A stretch of 64,000 nucleotides of DNA, taken from the NCBI GenBank assembly GCA_964352665.1, contig CAYGSJ010000001.1, forward strand, positions 440,982 through 504,981, given 5' to 3'. Positions 1 through 9,980 of this stretch are shown in pieces. The notes beneath the pieces were generated by a model that saw only the letters and a list, made by a program, of their open reading frames with translations, ran no database searches and was not told the DNA's origin. Origin of the DNA: UBA1672 sp964352665. Lineage in GTDB: Bacteria > Pseudomonadota > Alphaproteobacteria > Micavibrionales > Micavibrionaceae. The translations under genes were made by a program, and so were the position numbers. The stretch's first letter is position 1, and every line of letters starts with the position of its first letter.

Positions 1-844
1 TAGCAACAATTGGTGGCAAGGACCCTATAATCCCGGCAGAGGCAATAGCCTCCGAGGAAAGTGCCATAACTTTTCTTTTTAATCTGAAACGCGCACGGAT
101 AACCCTTGATAAGTTTGTTAGTACTTCCGAGAGGCTTGACCCTGTCTGTGCCTGAATCGCAAGACCAGCAGCAAACATTTTCATTTCCGGCAAAGGCATG
201 CGTTTTGTACCTTCTAATGCTGCTTCGTGCAAAGGCACACCTATTTTTTGCTTATCATAGATAATGGACATTTCCTCGCTGACCGGCCCATCGAATTCCT
301 TACTAATCATTACAACAGCTTCGGCAACCGGCATACCAGCCTGCAAAAGACGTACAACGGCATCGAGTGCGTCAGCGAAACTCTCAAGGAATTTTTTCTG
401 TCTTCTTTGAATCGCCTTTTTAAGAACAAAGCGTGGCAAGCCCAGAAATCCAGTTACTGCCACTAGAATCATAGCTACCGATGAAAAGGCCATAATTTTG
501 GCCAATAAAACGCAAACAACACAACTTAGTAAGGACATTAACCAGAATTTTGTGGGTGTTATTGCCCAACCCGCTTGCTGTAACTTCAGCCCGAGCGTAA
601 CCTTTCCATCACCGCTTTCTGATTGATCTTCTTCTTTATTGGCTTTTAGTTTTTTGGCAATTTCAGCACGACGCTTATTCTGCAGATCTTTTTCGTCGAT
701 TTTAGTTTCGCTGACGCTGCTCCCCCTGATAATATCAATGTTCTTTTTTGATTGCTTGTTCGTCATATTCGTAAGAACAAAAATGATGATAGCAGCAACC
801 AAAAAAACAATAAGAGCAATAAGAACAATCTGAAGCGTTGTCAT
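1..844 (-). CDS. tadB: Tad pilus inner-membrane platform protein TadB (3' part beyond window)
   Basis: The ATG is at 844 and the frame stays open to the window edge, giving about 281 residues without a stop; family members are usually near 320, so only the C-terminal end is missing. The protein has an N-terminal membrane segment (residues 5-25), a charged Lys/Glu-rich linker, further hydrophobic segments and then the GspF-type cytoplasmic helices, with the motif LQAGMPVAEAV followed by KEFDGPVSEEM typical of TadB. With TadC, which should lie just outside the window, it forms the inner-membrane platform on which the CpaF ATPase acts. It follows cpaF by 5 bases, so the two are almost certainly co-transcribed. 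Confidence 0.9.
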   Translation of the reverse strand, partial: MTTLQIVLIALIVFLVAAIIIFVLTNMTNKQSKKNIDIIRGSSVSETKIDEKDLQNKRRAEIAKKLKANKEEDQSESGDGKVTLGLKLQQAGWAITPTKFWLMSLLSCVVCVLLAKIMAFSSVAMILVAVTGFLGLPRFVLKKAIQRRQKKFLESFADALDAVVRLLQAGMPVAEAVVMISKEFDGPVSEEMSIIYDKQKIGVPLHEAALEGTKRMPLPEMKMFAAGLAIQAQTGSSLSEVLTNLSRVIRARFRLKRKVMALSSEAIASAGIIGSLPPIVA

Positions 845-849
845 AGTTT

Positions 850-2505
850 TTACCCGTAGGCCTCTTCCATTGCATCCATTACCATATCTGCAACGCCGTA
901 TTGACGCGCCAAATCAAAGAATTTTGGACGTAACTTTGATGATTTTTGTTCGGTAATTAATTTTCCGTTTTCATCCTCACCCTTGATATCGAGGGTAAAG
1001 AGATCCTGCATTGTAATGACCTCGCCTTCCATGCCTGTAATTTCCGTTACATGCGTGGTTTTACGTGACCCATCGCGCAAGCGCTGCACCTGAATAATAA
1101 CCTGAACGGCGCCCGCTATCTGCTCGCGTACAGCTGTTGTTGGAAGATTAAGCCCACCCATTGCTATCATATTCTCCATACGGGAAACCGCTTCGCGGGG
1201 GTTGTTGGCGTGCACTGTGCCCATTGATCCATCGTGACCTGTATTCATTGCCTGCAACAAATCAAAGGCCTCCGGGCCACGCACCTCACCAACAATGATA
1301 CGTTCAGGACGCATACGAAGACAGTTTTTAACCAGATCACGCATCGTGATTTCGCCTACCCCTTCAAGGTTTGGCGGGCGTGTTTCCAAACGAACAACGT
1401 GCGGTTGCTGAAGTTGCAGTTCACAAGCATCTTCACAGGTAATAACCCTCTCCCCTGCCTCGATATAACGTGTAAGACAGTTCAGCATTGTTGTCTTACC
1501 CGAACCTGTACCACCGGAGACCAAAACATTCACACGGCAACGACCGATGGCCATAATCAACTTGGCACAACTTGGTGACATAGAACCAAATTCCATTAAA
1601 TTTTCGAGTGTAAGTTTGTCTTTTTTAAATTTACGAATAGTCATGCACGCCCCGTCAACAGACAGTGGCGGGATAATAACGTTCACACGAGACCCATCAG
1701 CAAGACGCGCGTCACAAATCGGCGATGCTTCATCAACACGGCGCCCAATTGCGCCTACAATACGCTGACAGATTGTTACAAGATGTTGGTTATCACGGAA
1801 ATGTACGTTTGTACGCTCAATCTTACCGCCAACCTCTATATATGTCACGTCCGGTCCATTAATCATAATATCTGCGATATCATCCCGCTCCAGCAACTCT
1901 TCCAGAGGGCCAAAACCGAGCATGTCGTTTGCACATTCTTTTCCAATTTTTTCAAGTTCAACGGGGGTAAGATCAAGATTACGGAACCTTGCAATCTCCT
2001 CCACAGCAGAGAAAACCTCGTCACGTGCCGCTTGGGCGTCCATTCTAGCCAAAGCCTTCAAGTCGATACCATCGCGCAAATCAAGCCATATACGTTTCTG
2101 ACAGCGTTGAAGACGCAAATCCGCAACTGAATCGGCCTTGGTTTCAAAAACCTCTTCCTCTTCACTCTCGCTCTCAAGCATTGGATCTTGATCCATAGAC
2201 TTCAGGGGCTTTTTGTCTACCGCCTCTTCAGCAGAAGACTCCAGCGGCGGATCCTGAGGCTTATCGCCTGGCATTGCCAAAGCATCATCTAGCCCCTCCA
2301 GCATAGCGCCTATATCTGCCTGAGGACCTTTATTTATCTTTTCAACAGGCTCTGAAGCAAGCGGTTTAGTAGTTTCTTCCGGCTTTTTTTCAACAGGCTT
2401 TTCCTCAGGAATTTTTTCTGCTTTTTTTGCCTCTTTTGGCGCAGCAGCTACCTTTGGCTTCGCGGCCTTTTTGTCTTCCGGTGCTGATTGTTTTTTTCCA
2501 AACAT
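850..2505 (-). CDS. cpaF: Tad/Flp pilus assembly ATPase CpaF (TadA)
   Basis: Secretion ATPase that powers Flp pilus extension at the cytoplasmic face. Walker [10 protein letters not shown] lies at about residues 330-338, the Walker B region RIIVGEVRG near 401 and the histidine box TVHANN near 430. The C-terminal two thirds match CpaF/TadA. The first 120 residues are a low-complexity extension rich in Lys, Glu, Pro and Ala, ending in an acidic stretch ([10 protein letters not shown]). This makes the protein 551 residues, somewhat longer than many homologues; the extension is probably disordered. The gene sits between cpaE (37-base gap) and tadB (5-base gap) in the pilus operon. Confidence 0.96.
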   Translation of the reverse strand: MFGKKQSAPEDKKAAKPKVAAAPKEAKKAEKIPEEKPVEKKPEETTKPLASEPVEKINKGPQADIGAMLEGLDDALAMPGDKPQDPPLESSAEEAVDKKPLKSMDQDPMLESESEEEEVFETKADSVADLRLQRCQKRIWLDLRDGIDLKALARMDAQAARDEVFSAVEEIARFRNLDLTPVELEKIGKECANDMLGFGPLEELLERDDIADIMINGPDVTYIEVGGKIERTNVHFRDNQHLVTICQRIVGAIGRRVDEASPICDARLADGSRVNVIIPPLSVDGACMTIRKFKKDKLTLENLMEFGSMSPSCAKLIMAIGRCRVNVLVSGGTGSGKTTMLNCLTRYIEAGERVITCEDACELQLQQPHVVRLETRPPNLEGVGEITMRDLVKNCLRMRPERIIVGEVRGPEAFDLLQAMNTGHDGSMGTVHANNPREAVSRMENMIAMGGLNLPTTAVREQIAGAVQVIIQVQRLRDGSRKTTHVTEITGMEGEVITMQDLFTLDIKGEDENGKLITEQKSSKLRPKFFDLARQYGVADMVMDAMEEAYG

Positions 2506-2542
2506 AATAGATACCTTTTACGTCATACCTGCCGGCACGCCT

Positions 2543-3790
2543 TTATTTTGATTTCATCTTGCTTAAAAAGCCTCCCAAAAGACCTGTTCCGCCATCTGCG
2601 GCATTACTTTCGGCAACAGCTTCACCGGTTAACGTTTTTTTCAAAACCGGCAAAAGTGCAGCCACTAGATCTCCGCCATCCTTATCCGAGAATATATCCT
2701 TGATCTCACTTTCGTATTTCAAAAAGAGCGCGGGATCATAGTCTATGACGCTGGACAATTTAAATTCCAGAGCTTCGCCAATATCTCCTCGAGACACTTC
2801 CTGCCCCTTTGCAATTCCAACTTTATTAACAAGCAACGAAATATCATGTGCTTGCCCACCACGCACCACCGCAATTTCTTTAATCAAACTTCTACAAAAC
2901 CGCAGAGATGTAACTGTTGGCTCTGTAACCACTATAATTTGATGTGCTCTTGCAAGTACTGCCTTTTGAACCGTTGCTTCGGCGCCAGAAAGATCAACAA
3001 AAACAACAGGAAATTTGATCATAAAATTATCCAGAATGGATTCATATTGCGCATTCGATACAGAGGCGTCCAACATAGCATCTGCGCCACTGGCAAGCAC
3101 GGCTAGTTTTCCATTAGCCTCATGCATGACACGCTTGAGTGTATCTTCACTTCCTGATTCCGCAGCGCGTGCGATCTCGAATAATGTCGCCGAAGGATCA
3201 AACCCCATTCCCACACTAATCGGGGACCATCCTCCGGCGGCATCCATCAGAATGGTTTTTTGGCCCATTTTCTCTGATGTAATATATGAACACATTTGTG
3301 CAATTGATGATGTTCCCACACCACCCTTTGCACCCATAAAAGCTATTATACGGCTGTCAGAGACGCCCAGACGCTGTATCAATGCTTTTGCGGTTACTTC
3401 CTTAAGAATTTCCGGTGTAATAGGACGCACCAGATAGTCACTTACTCCCATCTCGATCAGCTTACGATAAAGATAAACATCATTCACCGGCCCCACGATG
3501 ATTGCTGCTGTATCCTCGCTACAATGATTAGATAGCTCCCCAAGACGCTCGGCAAACTCTTCGTTAATATCATCTGTCTGGATGATAACCAATTCTGTCG
3601 AGCCTTCTTCCCGAAATTTTTCAATGGCTGCCTCAACATCGCCTTGCACCGCGTGAACTGTCACACGCGCAAATCTCCAGTCCTGTCCCAATGCATGTGC
3701 AGATTCCAATGTCTCTGAATCATTTGAAAAGACAGAAATGCTTGCAGAAGGAAGAAGGGTATCCGTTGCTTGATGTTCTGGTTCGCTCAT
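2543..3790 (-). CDS. cpaE: Pilus assembly ATPase/localisation protein CpaE
   Basis: The protein has two domains. Residues 15-135 form a receiver-like fold (CheY-like, probably degenerate) and the rest is a ParA/MinD-type P-loop ATPase with the deviant Walker A motif KGGVGTS at about 155-161. In Caulobacter, CpaE places the pilus machinery at the pole; here I infer the same role from domain order and context. The start at 3790 is preceded by AGGTAAAAAA. It lies between cpaD and cpaF on the same strand, in the standard cpa order. Confidence 0.94.
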   Translation of the reverse strand: MSEPEHQATDTLLPSASISVFSNDSETLESAHALGQDWRFARVTVHAVQGDVEAAIEKFREEGSTELVIIQTDDINEEFAERLGELSNHCSEDTAAIIVGPVNDVYLYRKLIEMGVSDYLVRPITPEILKEVTAKALIQRLGVSDSRIIAFMGAKGGVGTSSIAQMCSYITSEKMGQKTILMDAAGGWSPISVGMGFDPSATLFEIARAAESGSEDTLKRVMHEANGKLAVLASGADAMLDASVSNAQYESILDNFMIKFPVVFVDLSGAEATVQKAVLARAHQIIVVTEPTVTSLRFCRSLIKEIAVVRGGQAHDISLLVNKVGIAKGQEVSRGDIGEALEFKLSSVIDYDPALFLKYESEIKDIFSDKDGGDLVAALLPVLKKTLTGEAVAESNAADGGTGLLGGFLSKMKSK

Positions 3791-3933
3791 TTTTTTACCT
3801 GTGTGGTTGTCCGAATGGACATAGAATTGCTCGTTATTTTAAAAAAATACTAGCTACACAATAACACTCAGCCGTTAACATTCCCCTAATGTATTTCGTA
3901 AATATAATCGCCTGTAACGCGCAGAAAATATCA

Positions 3934-4572
3934 CTATTGCGTTGCACTTTGACCGTCCAATGAGGCATTAGGTGCCCCACTACGATAGCGGTCAACAATG
4001 TTTGTTGCGCTTCGGCCATCTGTTTCATGATCTGCCAATTCACGTCCAGCAAGATCAGCTGGCTTTGCCACCTGACGTGCCGTCATGGACTTTATCGAAC
4101 ATCCAAGCTTGTAATCACGATCCGCTTCAACGGCACTACCGTCCATCCCCGAGAGCATATTTTCACACTCTTTGGGAACTGAAGCTGTTACTGCTGTGTA
4201 AGATACAAGAAGATGCGCACTATCCCCTTGTGATTTTATAGGCATAACGCTGGCATCTACATCGATGACACCGTGCCTGCGCAATTTCTGGGCAACATCT
4301 GCAAGGTTGTTAGACGCATTCATGGCTGTATTTCTGTATGATTTAGGATCATAGGTCAGGATCAGGTCCATTGTGCTGCCGCCATGCTTTGCATAGTGCT
4401 TTGCTAATCCATCGATAAACGCATCATCAACATCCGCTAATAAAACGTCGTGCGTCATAACCTCTTCGTGAATTTGAAAAGGCTGTTGCGTAACAGCTGT
4501 AGGTGTATGCAAATTACATCCTACCAATGTTAAAGAGATAAATGCTATGCCAGCCTTGAAAAGATGTTTCAT
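3934..4572 (-). CDS. cpaD: Tad pilus lipoprotein CpaD
   Basis: Outer-membrane-associated lipoprotein thought to help the CpaC secretin. I chose the ATG at 4572: it gives a compact signal peptide (MKHLFKAGIAFISLTLVGC) ending in a lipobox with Cys at residue 19, and AAAGGTAAG lies just upstream. A start at 4608 is also open but would add 12 polar residues before the signal. The protein is 212 residues, normal for CpaD, and includes the family-typical SVPKECENMLSG and YKLGCSIKSMTARQVAKPADL. The C-terminus is Ser/Asn/Gly rich. The 143 bases between it and cpaE carry no recognisable element. Confidence 0.88.
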   Translation of the reverse strand: MKHLFKAGIAFISLTLVGCNLHTPTAVTQQPFQIHEEVMTHDVLLADVDDAFIDGLAKHYAKHGGSTMDLILTYDPKSYRNTAMNASNNLADVAQKLRRHGVIDVDASVMPIKSQGDSAHLLVSYTAVTASVPKECENMLSGMDGSAVEADRDYKLGCSIKSMTARQVAKPADLAGRELADHETDGRSATNIVDRYRSGAPNASLDGQSATQ

Positions 4573-4635
4573 CGAGTTCTTACCTTTAATGTGCTCTATT
4601 ATTGTCATGTTGAAGTGCCCTGCTTCGCGTTAATT

Positions 4636-6126
4636 CTAGTCGAGGATGTATCCGTAAGCTCCTGCATCTGCAAAAATCTTATCATCTTCAAGATCAAACA
4701 TACGTCTTATATTTGCCTTAAAAATTCTTGATAGCTGTGTTTGTTTCTCCTTGGGAGGAACTTTCTCTGCCCGCTCTTTATCTGCAAAAGGTTCGACCAA
4801 ATAGGCTGTTACGATAACAACCATTTCGGTTTCATTCCTTTGGAAGCTGTCTGATGAGATCAAATCACCAAGAACCGGTGTTTTGTTTATACCAGGCAAA
4901 CCTGATAGCCCCTCTGCGGTTTGTGATTGCAACAAACCTGCGATCATTAAGCTACCACCACTGGGCATTTCAATTGTGGTTTCTGCACGACGAATATCAA
5001 GCCCCGGCACCGTAAGATCGGCGAGGACAACTGCCGTACTCTGGTCCAGAGATGAAACTTCTGTGTTTAATTGTAGATTGATACGATTATCAGACAGAAC
5101 CACCGGCTTGAAATTTAAAGACACACCGAACTCACGGAATTCAATTGTTATATTTCCGAACTGGTCACGACCTGTTGGCACAGGAAATTCACCTCCAGCC
5201 AAAAATCCGGCTTGTTGCCCCGACACAGCTGTTAAATTAGGTTCTGCAAGAATATTCAGAAGATTTTCCTCTTCCAACGCGTTCAGGAAGAATCCAATAT
5301 TTCCGATACCCTTAAGACCTGAATCTACGATAAGCCCTGCGGCACCGATCGCATCTTGCGAAAGCCCAAGCCCTGCGCCACCGCCAAAAGCCAATTCATC
5401 TGTATCTCTAATAAGGCTACCGGATGGTGTGCGACCAAAAATTGTGGTGACCGCCAACTCATTGGGATCATTCGCGCGTGTATCAATGCCAAGCTCTTTA
5501 AGAACGCGACGCTCTGCCTCAACAATTTTTACCTGAAGCATAACCTGTTGCTCACCACGAATTTCAAGCAAGTTGGCAATTAATTCATCAATAGACTTGT
5601 TATCAAGATCTTGAAGGTCGCTTACATAATGCCCTACAAGGCTGCTTATTTTGGCAGCCACCTCTGGATTAGATACACTACCCGTCAACAAAATCTGATC
5701 GTGAACGGAGGCAATTTTTACGTCCTCTTTCGGGAAGAGACCATCTACCAGGCTCTGAATTGCCTGTAAATCATAACTTACGTGCACATCAATGCGCTTA
5801 ACAACGTTTCCTGCTGCATCCAATACAATTACATTCGTATCACCGATAGAAAGACCAACAATATAAAGTTTGTTTGATTGAACAGCCTGTACATCTGCAA
5901 TGACAGGATTAGCAACCAACACATCCGAAACACCTTCTGGCAGGGTAACAATATCAGCTTTTCCCAGAGTAATACTGAGTGGTGCATTTATCTTTTTTAT
6001 GTCGTGTATCGAGACAAGATCGCCTTTAGAGGCGTGCACCTGTATTCCACTAAACATCACACCGGAAACAGCCACTATAGCTGCAACGATTAATGTTTTA
6101 ACTGTCTTTCTATATAAACCTGCCAT
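4636..6126 (-). CDS. cpaC: Tad pilus secretin CpaC (RcpA)
   Basis: Outer-membrane secretin through which the Flp pilus leaves the cell. It has a signal peptide (cleavage near residue 33, after HAS), an N-terminal pilus/BON-like region (residues 45-190) and a C-terminal secretin core with VSGQQAGFLAGGEFPVP and VPGLDIRRAETTIEMPSG, both strongly typical. The end, about 50 residues after LVEPF, is the usual short tail. It is 496 residues, normal for the family. It precedes cpaD by 63 bases and follows cpaB by 72. Confidence 0.95.
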   Translation of the reverse strand: MAGLYRKTVKTLIVAAIVAVSGVMFSGIQVHASKGDLVSIHDIKKINAPLSITLGKADIVTLPEGVSDVLVANPVIADVQAVQSNKLYIVGLSIGDTNVIVLDAAGNVVKRIDVHVSYDLQAIQSLVDGLFPKEDVKIASVHDQILLTGSVSNPEVAAKISSLVGHYVSDLQDLDNKSIDELIANLLEIRGEQQVMLQVKIVEAERRVLKELGIDTRANDPNELAVTTIFGRTPSGSLIRDTDELAFGGGAGLGLSQDAIGAAGLIVDSGLKGIGNIGFFLNALEEENLLNILAEPNLTAVSGQQAGFLAGGEFPVPTGRDQFGNITIEFREFGVSLNFKPVVLSDNRINLQLNTEVSSLDQSTAVVLADLTVPGLDIRRAETTIEMPSGGSLMIAGLLQSQTAEGLSGLPGINKTPVLGDLISSDSFQRNETEMVVIVTAYLVEPFADKERAEKVPPKEKQTQLSRIFKANIRRMFDLEDDKIFADAGAYGYILD

Positions 6127-6198
6127 GGTTTTTTCTTTCTATAAATCTTTACAAACACAAAGAATTTTTACGCAGAAGAGTACGAGCTTCAGACTGGA

Positions 6199-7083
6199 TT
6201 ATCGTACCGGAACTGTATCAACCTTAGCTCCACTGTAGATTCTCACCGTTGTCGTGCTGACTCCGGTATCCTCTTTTAATCTGATATACTCATCATGAAT
6301 TTCGTTATCTATTTTGGTTAGACGTGCATCCGTCAAAGCCTCGACCACCTCATTAGGCGTGTCATCGCCAACACCGCGCATAGCAAGTGTCAACGTCCCC
6401 ATCTCCGAAGCGAGAGCCAAGGCTTCTGCATCACGGCTGGATACTGCCAAAGTAACAGTCTTACCAACTTTAATTTTGTCATCTGTATCTGTTTCTGCTT
6501 TTTGATCAATCGCCAGAACACGAACATTTTGCAAGATGGTTTCTGTCGCAAGTTTATCTAGATTCATCTGGAGCATATTCTGGATCTGCGGAACATCGTC
6601 ATTCCCTACAGTCACGCGATGTTTGTATGTCAAAATTACATCAACATAGCTTCCCGGTGTAATAAATCCGGCCACCATGTCCTCAGCAGATACTTTGATA
6701 GAGACTGCGCGCTCCCCTGCCTGCAATCGTGCAACAACATAATTCGTTTTGGTTTCTTTTAATATCGCTCTTTTAACAAGCGCCTCACCTTTGAAAAAAC
6801 CTCTTTCCAGACGCCCGGAGAGCGCTTCATCGGCCTCTTGATCGTCTTTCCTGATAATCGCTCCCTGAAACAAGGCATCTTCACTCCATGCCTTCCACAT
6901 CATGTCCCCGTCTTCCAATTCATGTCCTTTTTTAAGATCTACGGCGGCCACCAAAACCTGCACAGCATTATCAGGGGCTTTTGAAGGTCCCTTCTTACCC
7001 CCCAGTGTAACTTGCACCAGAAATGCAACCAAAACGGCCGCTAAAACGGCGCCACCAAGTACTATCATAATATTCTTATTCAT
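6199..7083 (-). CDS. cpaB: Flp pilus assembly protein CpaB (RcpC)
   Basis: Periplasmic protein anchored by one N-terminal membrane segment (residues 5-27), followed by an SAF domain (VAAVDLKKGHELEDGDMMWK) and an RcpC-type region (RAVSIKVSAEDMVAGFITPG). It is thought to support the secretin. The start at 7083 has a good ribosome site (GGAGACGGGATAAAA). It lies between cpaA and cpaC. The predicted length of 294 residues is normal. Confidence 0.93.
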   Translation of the reverse strand: MNKNIMIVLGGAVLAAVLVAFLVQVTLGGKKGPSKAPDNAVQVLVAAVDLKKGHELEDGDMMWKAWSEDALFQGAIIRKDDQEADEALSGRLERGFFKGEALVKRAILKETKTNYVVARLQAGERAVSIKVSAEDMVAGFITPGSYVDVILTYKHRVTVGNDDVPQIQNMLQMNLDKLATETILQNVRVLAIDQKAETDTDDKIKVGKTVTLAVSSRDAEALALASEMGTLTLAMRGVGDDTPNEVVEALTDARLTKIDNEIHDEYIRLKEDTGVSTTTVRIYSGAKVDTVPVR

Positions 7084-7218
7084 TTTTATCCCGTCTCCGG
7101 ACTATTGGTAATTGTTAAAAAAGAACTCAGAATTTGGAAAAAAGTTCAGAAAATTGAAACAAAGCGATTGAAAGACAAGAAACTTCTCATCCCATAATAT
7201 CTGTTGTTTCTTAACAAT

Positions 7219-7791
7219 TCATGAACCGCTTCCCTCTACTTGTACTGCTAGAAAAATGGACAAAACGTCCGTAGAAAAATACCCGGAATGTATAAAAGCA
7301 ATTAACATGCCAAAACTGATTGCAACACCATAAGGGACCTTATCAGCCCCCCCTTGCACCTGCGCCGCCCAACTGCCCTCCACGGGAGCTTTAAATGGCT
7401 TTTTCTTCTTTAAATATAGTGCCACAAGCCCCAATAAACCGCCCAAGAGGGTCATAAAAAACAAATAGACCGGAATGTACTTAGCCTGTATCCAAAACGC
7501 ACAGGCGGACGCGAATTTGGCGTCTCCGCCCCCTATCATGCCTAAAGCAAACAAGATCAACGTCAGGATGAAAGTAGCACCTGCGGATAATAAATGAGAT
7601 AACGCGAATCCAAACACTTTTCCTTCAAAACCGCCAAAGTACGTGGCCGCATAAGCCACAAAGAACACCCCGACAACCACTAGGCTATATGCATTCGGTA
7701 TTTTCATAGACTTTAAATCGGAAAGCGCTGCGAGCCCCCCGATTGCCAATGTTATAAATACACAAATCAGAAAAATAATAAGTAAGATCAT
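7219..7791 (-). CDS. cpaA: Prepilin peptidase CpaA/TadV (A24 aspartic protease family)
   Basis: Inner-membrane aspartic peptidase that cleaves Flp prepilins after the conserved glycine. Both catalytic aspartates are visible: one in ALSDLKSMKIPN near residue 28 and one in the GxGD-type motif MIGGGDAKFASA. There are about five or six membrane helices and no N-methyltransferase domain, as usual for TadV. A GTG at 7800 is also in frame; I prefer the ATG at 7791, which has GGTGGG upstream. It lies between flp and cpaB and would process both Flp pilins in this window and the TadE-like proteins. Confidence 0.92.
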   Translation of the reverse strand: MILLIIFLICVFITLAIGGLAALSDLKSMKIPNAYSLVVVGVFFVAYAATYFGGFEGKVFGFALSHLLSAGATFILTLILFALGMIGGGDAKFASACAFWIQAKYIPVYLFFMTLLGGLLGLVALYLKKKKPFKAPVEGSWAAQVQGGADKVPYGVAISFGMLIAFIHSGYFSTDVLSIFLAVQVEGSGS

Positions 7792-7890
7792 TCTGCCCAC
7801 CAGAATACATTAAATATGTGGAAAAATCGATAGGAAAACTTGACTCAAATGGCTCCGGCGATTCGGAATAATTTTCCTAGTGTATTATGT

Positions 7891-7924
7891 AATAAAAGCC
7901 CGCCTAAGATATCTGGCGGGCTTT
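7891..7924 (-). terminator. Intrinsic terminator after flp
   Basis: Perfect 10-bp stem AAAGCCCGCC/GGCGGGCTTT (7895-7904 and 7915-7924) with a 10-base loop. Read on the minus strand it is followed by TTTTATTA, so it ends or attenuates transcription between flp and cpaA. This would let the abundant pilin be made in excess of the assembly proteins. Confidence 0.85.
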
Positions 7925-7952
7925 CAACATTTAATTCTGTTATACTCTTAAA

Positions 7953-8141
7953 TTAAGAGTTAGCGTTTTCTAGTTCAGTTTGAACATTTGTGAACATTGT
8001 TACAAGCTCATCACCAACTAGACCAACTGTAATCGCGATAGCAACCGCAATACCAGCCGCAATCAAGCCATATTCAATAGCTGTCGCGCCGTCTTCGTTA
8101 CGTAGATATGCTTCTCTTAGTGCAATCAATTTAACTAACAT
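7953..8141 (-). CDS. flp: Flp major pilin
   Basis: Prepilin of 62 residues. The start at 8141 is set by AAGGAG six bases upstream; an open frame extends to 8246 but has no ribosome site and no pilin character. A short leader ends in NEDG, followed by ATAIEYGLIAAGIAVAIAI: the conserved Gly before the cut, Glu at +5 and Tyr at +6 of the mature protein, then the hydrophobic helix. It is the main structural subunit of the Tad pilus. It is the first gene of the cpa operon and is followed directly by a strong terminator. Confidence 0.95.
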   Translation of the reverse strand: MLVKLIALREAYLRNEDGATAIEYGLIAAGIAVAIAITVGLVGDELVTMFTNVQTELENANS

Positions 8142-8562
8142 GTTTATCTCCTTAAGATTAGATTTGTTAAATTTTTTTATCCGGTAAACCCATACTTCAA
8201 AAAAGTCATGAAGCTCCTTAACCGTTATCCTTATCATAACCCACAATTACTTAATGAAAACTTAATCAATCCAAATAAAAGTTGGCTTTTTTGAGAAAAT
8301 ATTTAATGATTATTTATATAAAATTTTATACAAATAACTTTTACTTAATTTTTTAAAGTAAATATAAAATAAACTGATATAAATACTTCAAATTATCATT
8401 TATAAATAATATTTCATGCATTTAGTAATCTGGTATTTAAATATTTTTCTAAAACTATTAAGCAGGAATACTGTATATTTTTTTGTGTGGCGCAGAAAAG
8501 CGCGCGCCTGTCTACTTGAAATAGACAGGCGGCACAGGCTTTTGGAGCTTATAGGACTGATA
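8142..8562. other. AT-rich 421-base intergenic region upstream of flp
   Basis: No coding frame is convincing on either strand. The part next to flp must hold its promoter. A TATGAT hexamer on the minus strand (8233-8238) could be a -10 element, but I see no good -35 at 16-18 bases. The centre (about 8280-8460) is extremely AT rich and may be bent or protein-bound. The end next to the tadG-like gene holds a hairpin annotated separately. Confidence 0.5.
8501..8533 (-). terminator. Probable terminator after the tadG-like gene
   Basis: Perfect 9-bp stem GCCTGTCTA/TAGACAGGC (8506-8514 and 8522-8530) with a 7-base loop, 30 bases past the tadG stop. On the minus strand a second short GC hairpin and a TTTT run follow rather than a clean T tract, so the call is less certain than for the flp terminator. 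Confidence 0.55.
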
Positions 8563-9960
8563 CTACCCCTTAATGTGCAAGTTGCTGAGTTCTTTACTGA
8601 TATTCTCGAATGCGTCTATCAAATCCTGTTGGGCAGGCGCATCATAGTAATAGCTTTCCGCCGTTGCGCATTCTCTGTAAAAGTCTTTTGTGCTTTGATT
8701 GATATTCGAATAGAACGTTACAGTATATATAATCACGCCATCTTCCTTAAGGTTATCGCAGACATCTGCAAACCTATTGTTTAAATCATTGACGCTGATA
8801 CTGTGATCTTGCGTGGGTCCATATGCAGAGTATTTATTATGCATTGTATTATCACCATCCGTCATCATGACGATTGCTTTACGCCAATACTGGTTTTCCC
8901 AAGAGACCCCTTCTTCAAACGGGAAGTCAGGTGATAAAACCCGATACCCCCAAACCATGCCGTAATTACCATAGGTGTGACCATTGGCTGTCATTTTGTT
9001 AATCTGAAGCTTTAAATTTGTTGGGCTTGTGATTAAAGGTGTTACATGCGTCTTGGGACAGATGTAATTTGGCTTCTGTTTAACCTGGCCGTAATAATTC
9101 AGATCACAATATGGGTCATCGTCTTCATCACGACAATATCTGTACATATCCCATGGCCCCTCATGATTGGTTGTATCATCGGGATAATCATGCGCAAGAA
9201 CACACCCCATCCAATTGTTGTTATTACTAGATGTCGTATAGCTCAGCCCATGAGGGTTGTTTACGAATGCTGCGCCATAGAAGTCACCATCAGGATCCTC
9301 ACCAAGCCCGTAAGGCCCGACATTTACAGATGTACTGTATGGAACAAGCCCAATTTTGATGTAATCGGGATCGCGTGTTACCATGCTATCCAGATCATCC
9401 GGATCTGCTGCCGCACCTTCAACAGGATCAATACCATAAAGGATATATACAAAGCTGGATGCCGCATTTCGGAGCGCAGAAATATTGTTGTTGGTACTCA
9501 TTGAGCCTGTATTATCCATGACAAGAACAACCTCAATGCCCTGAACTTCACGCACCACCGTCGTTGATGCACCAATATTAATAACATCGATACCTAAAAC
9601 ACTTAGGAAGGATGTATTATATTGGGCTGAGCCGGTTACGATAATCTCATCTCCCACAACCTGAACTTCCGGATCAAAGGTAAGACCAAGCTTTTCAGGC
9701 GGGAAGTTGGCATCAAAAAATTCCTGAACTTTTTGGTTTATAACCGCTTCATCCGTAGAGGCTGCCGCCGCTGCTAATGCCGCTGCATCCAGCGCCTGCG
9801 CCAAGCGTTGCTTTACAAGGTATGCCTTGGAGTAGTCTATGGATAAACCTACAATCCCAACCAGAATCGGTAGCATAAGGCCAAACATCATGGCGATAGC
9901 CGCCGACGTATCCGAACAATATCTGGAAGCGATGCTTCCTCTATTCTTCAACTGTTTCAT
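8563..9960 (-). CDS. tadG: TadG-like pilus protein with von Willebrand factor A domain
   Basis: The N-terminus (residues 15-70) is a TadE/TadG-type prepilin-like segment: a helix starting at about residue 20 (SAAIAMMFGLMLPILVG) followed by QRLAQALDAAALAAAAA. The rest carries a vWA domain with MIDAS motif DNTGSMS near residue 150 and a second metal-site stretch MMTDGDNTM near 367. TadG proteins sit in the envelope and are needed for pilus secretion. The middle is rich in Tyr, Asn and Asp. It forms an operon with the two tadE-like genes upstream. Confidence 0.87.
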   Translation of the reverse strand: MKQLKNRGSIASRYCSDTSAAIAMMFGLMLPILVGIVGLSIDYSKAYLVKQRLAQALDAAALAAAAASTDEAVINQKVQEFFDANFPPEKLGLTFDPEVQVVGDEIIVTGSAQYNTSFLSVLGIDVINIGASTTVVREVQGIEVVLVMDNTGSMSTNNNISALRNAASSFVYILYGIDPVEGAAADPDDLDSMVTRDPDYIKIGLVPYSTSVNVGPYGLGEDPDGDFYGAAFVNNPHGLSYTTSSNNNNWMGCVLAHDYPDDTTNHEGPWDMYRYCRDEDDDPYCDLNYYGQVKQKPNYICPKTHVTPLITSPTNLKLQINKMTANGHTYGNYGMVWGYRVLSPDFPFEEGVSWENQYWRKAIVMMTDGDNTMHNKYSAYGPTQDHSISVNDLNNRFADVCDNLKEDGVIIYTVTFYSNINQSTKDFYRECATAESYYYDAPAQQDLIDAFENISKELSNLHIKG

Positions 9961-9980
9961 GACCTATTCCTTTCTAAGTA

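Noticed and set aside
1234..2130. Plus-strand open frames inside cpaF
   Set aside because: They are antisense to a strongly conserved ATPase, with no ribosome sites and no recognisable protein features.
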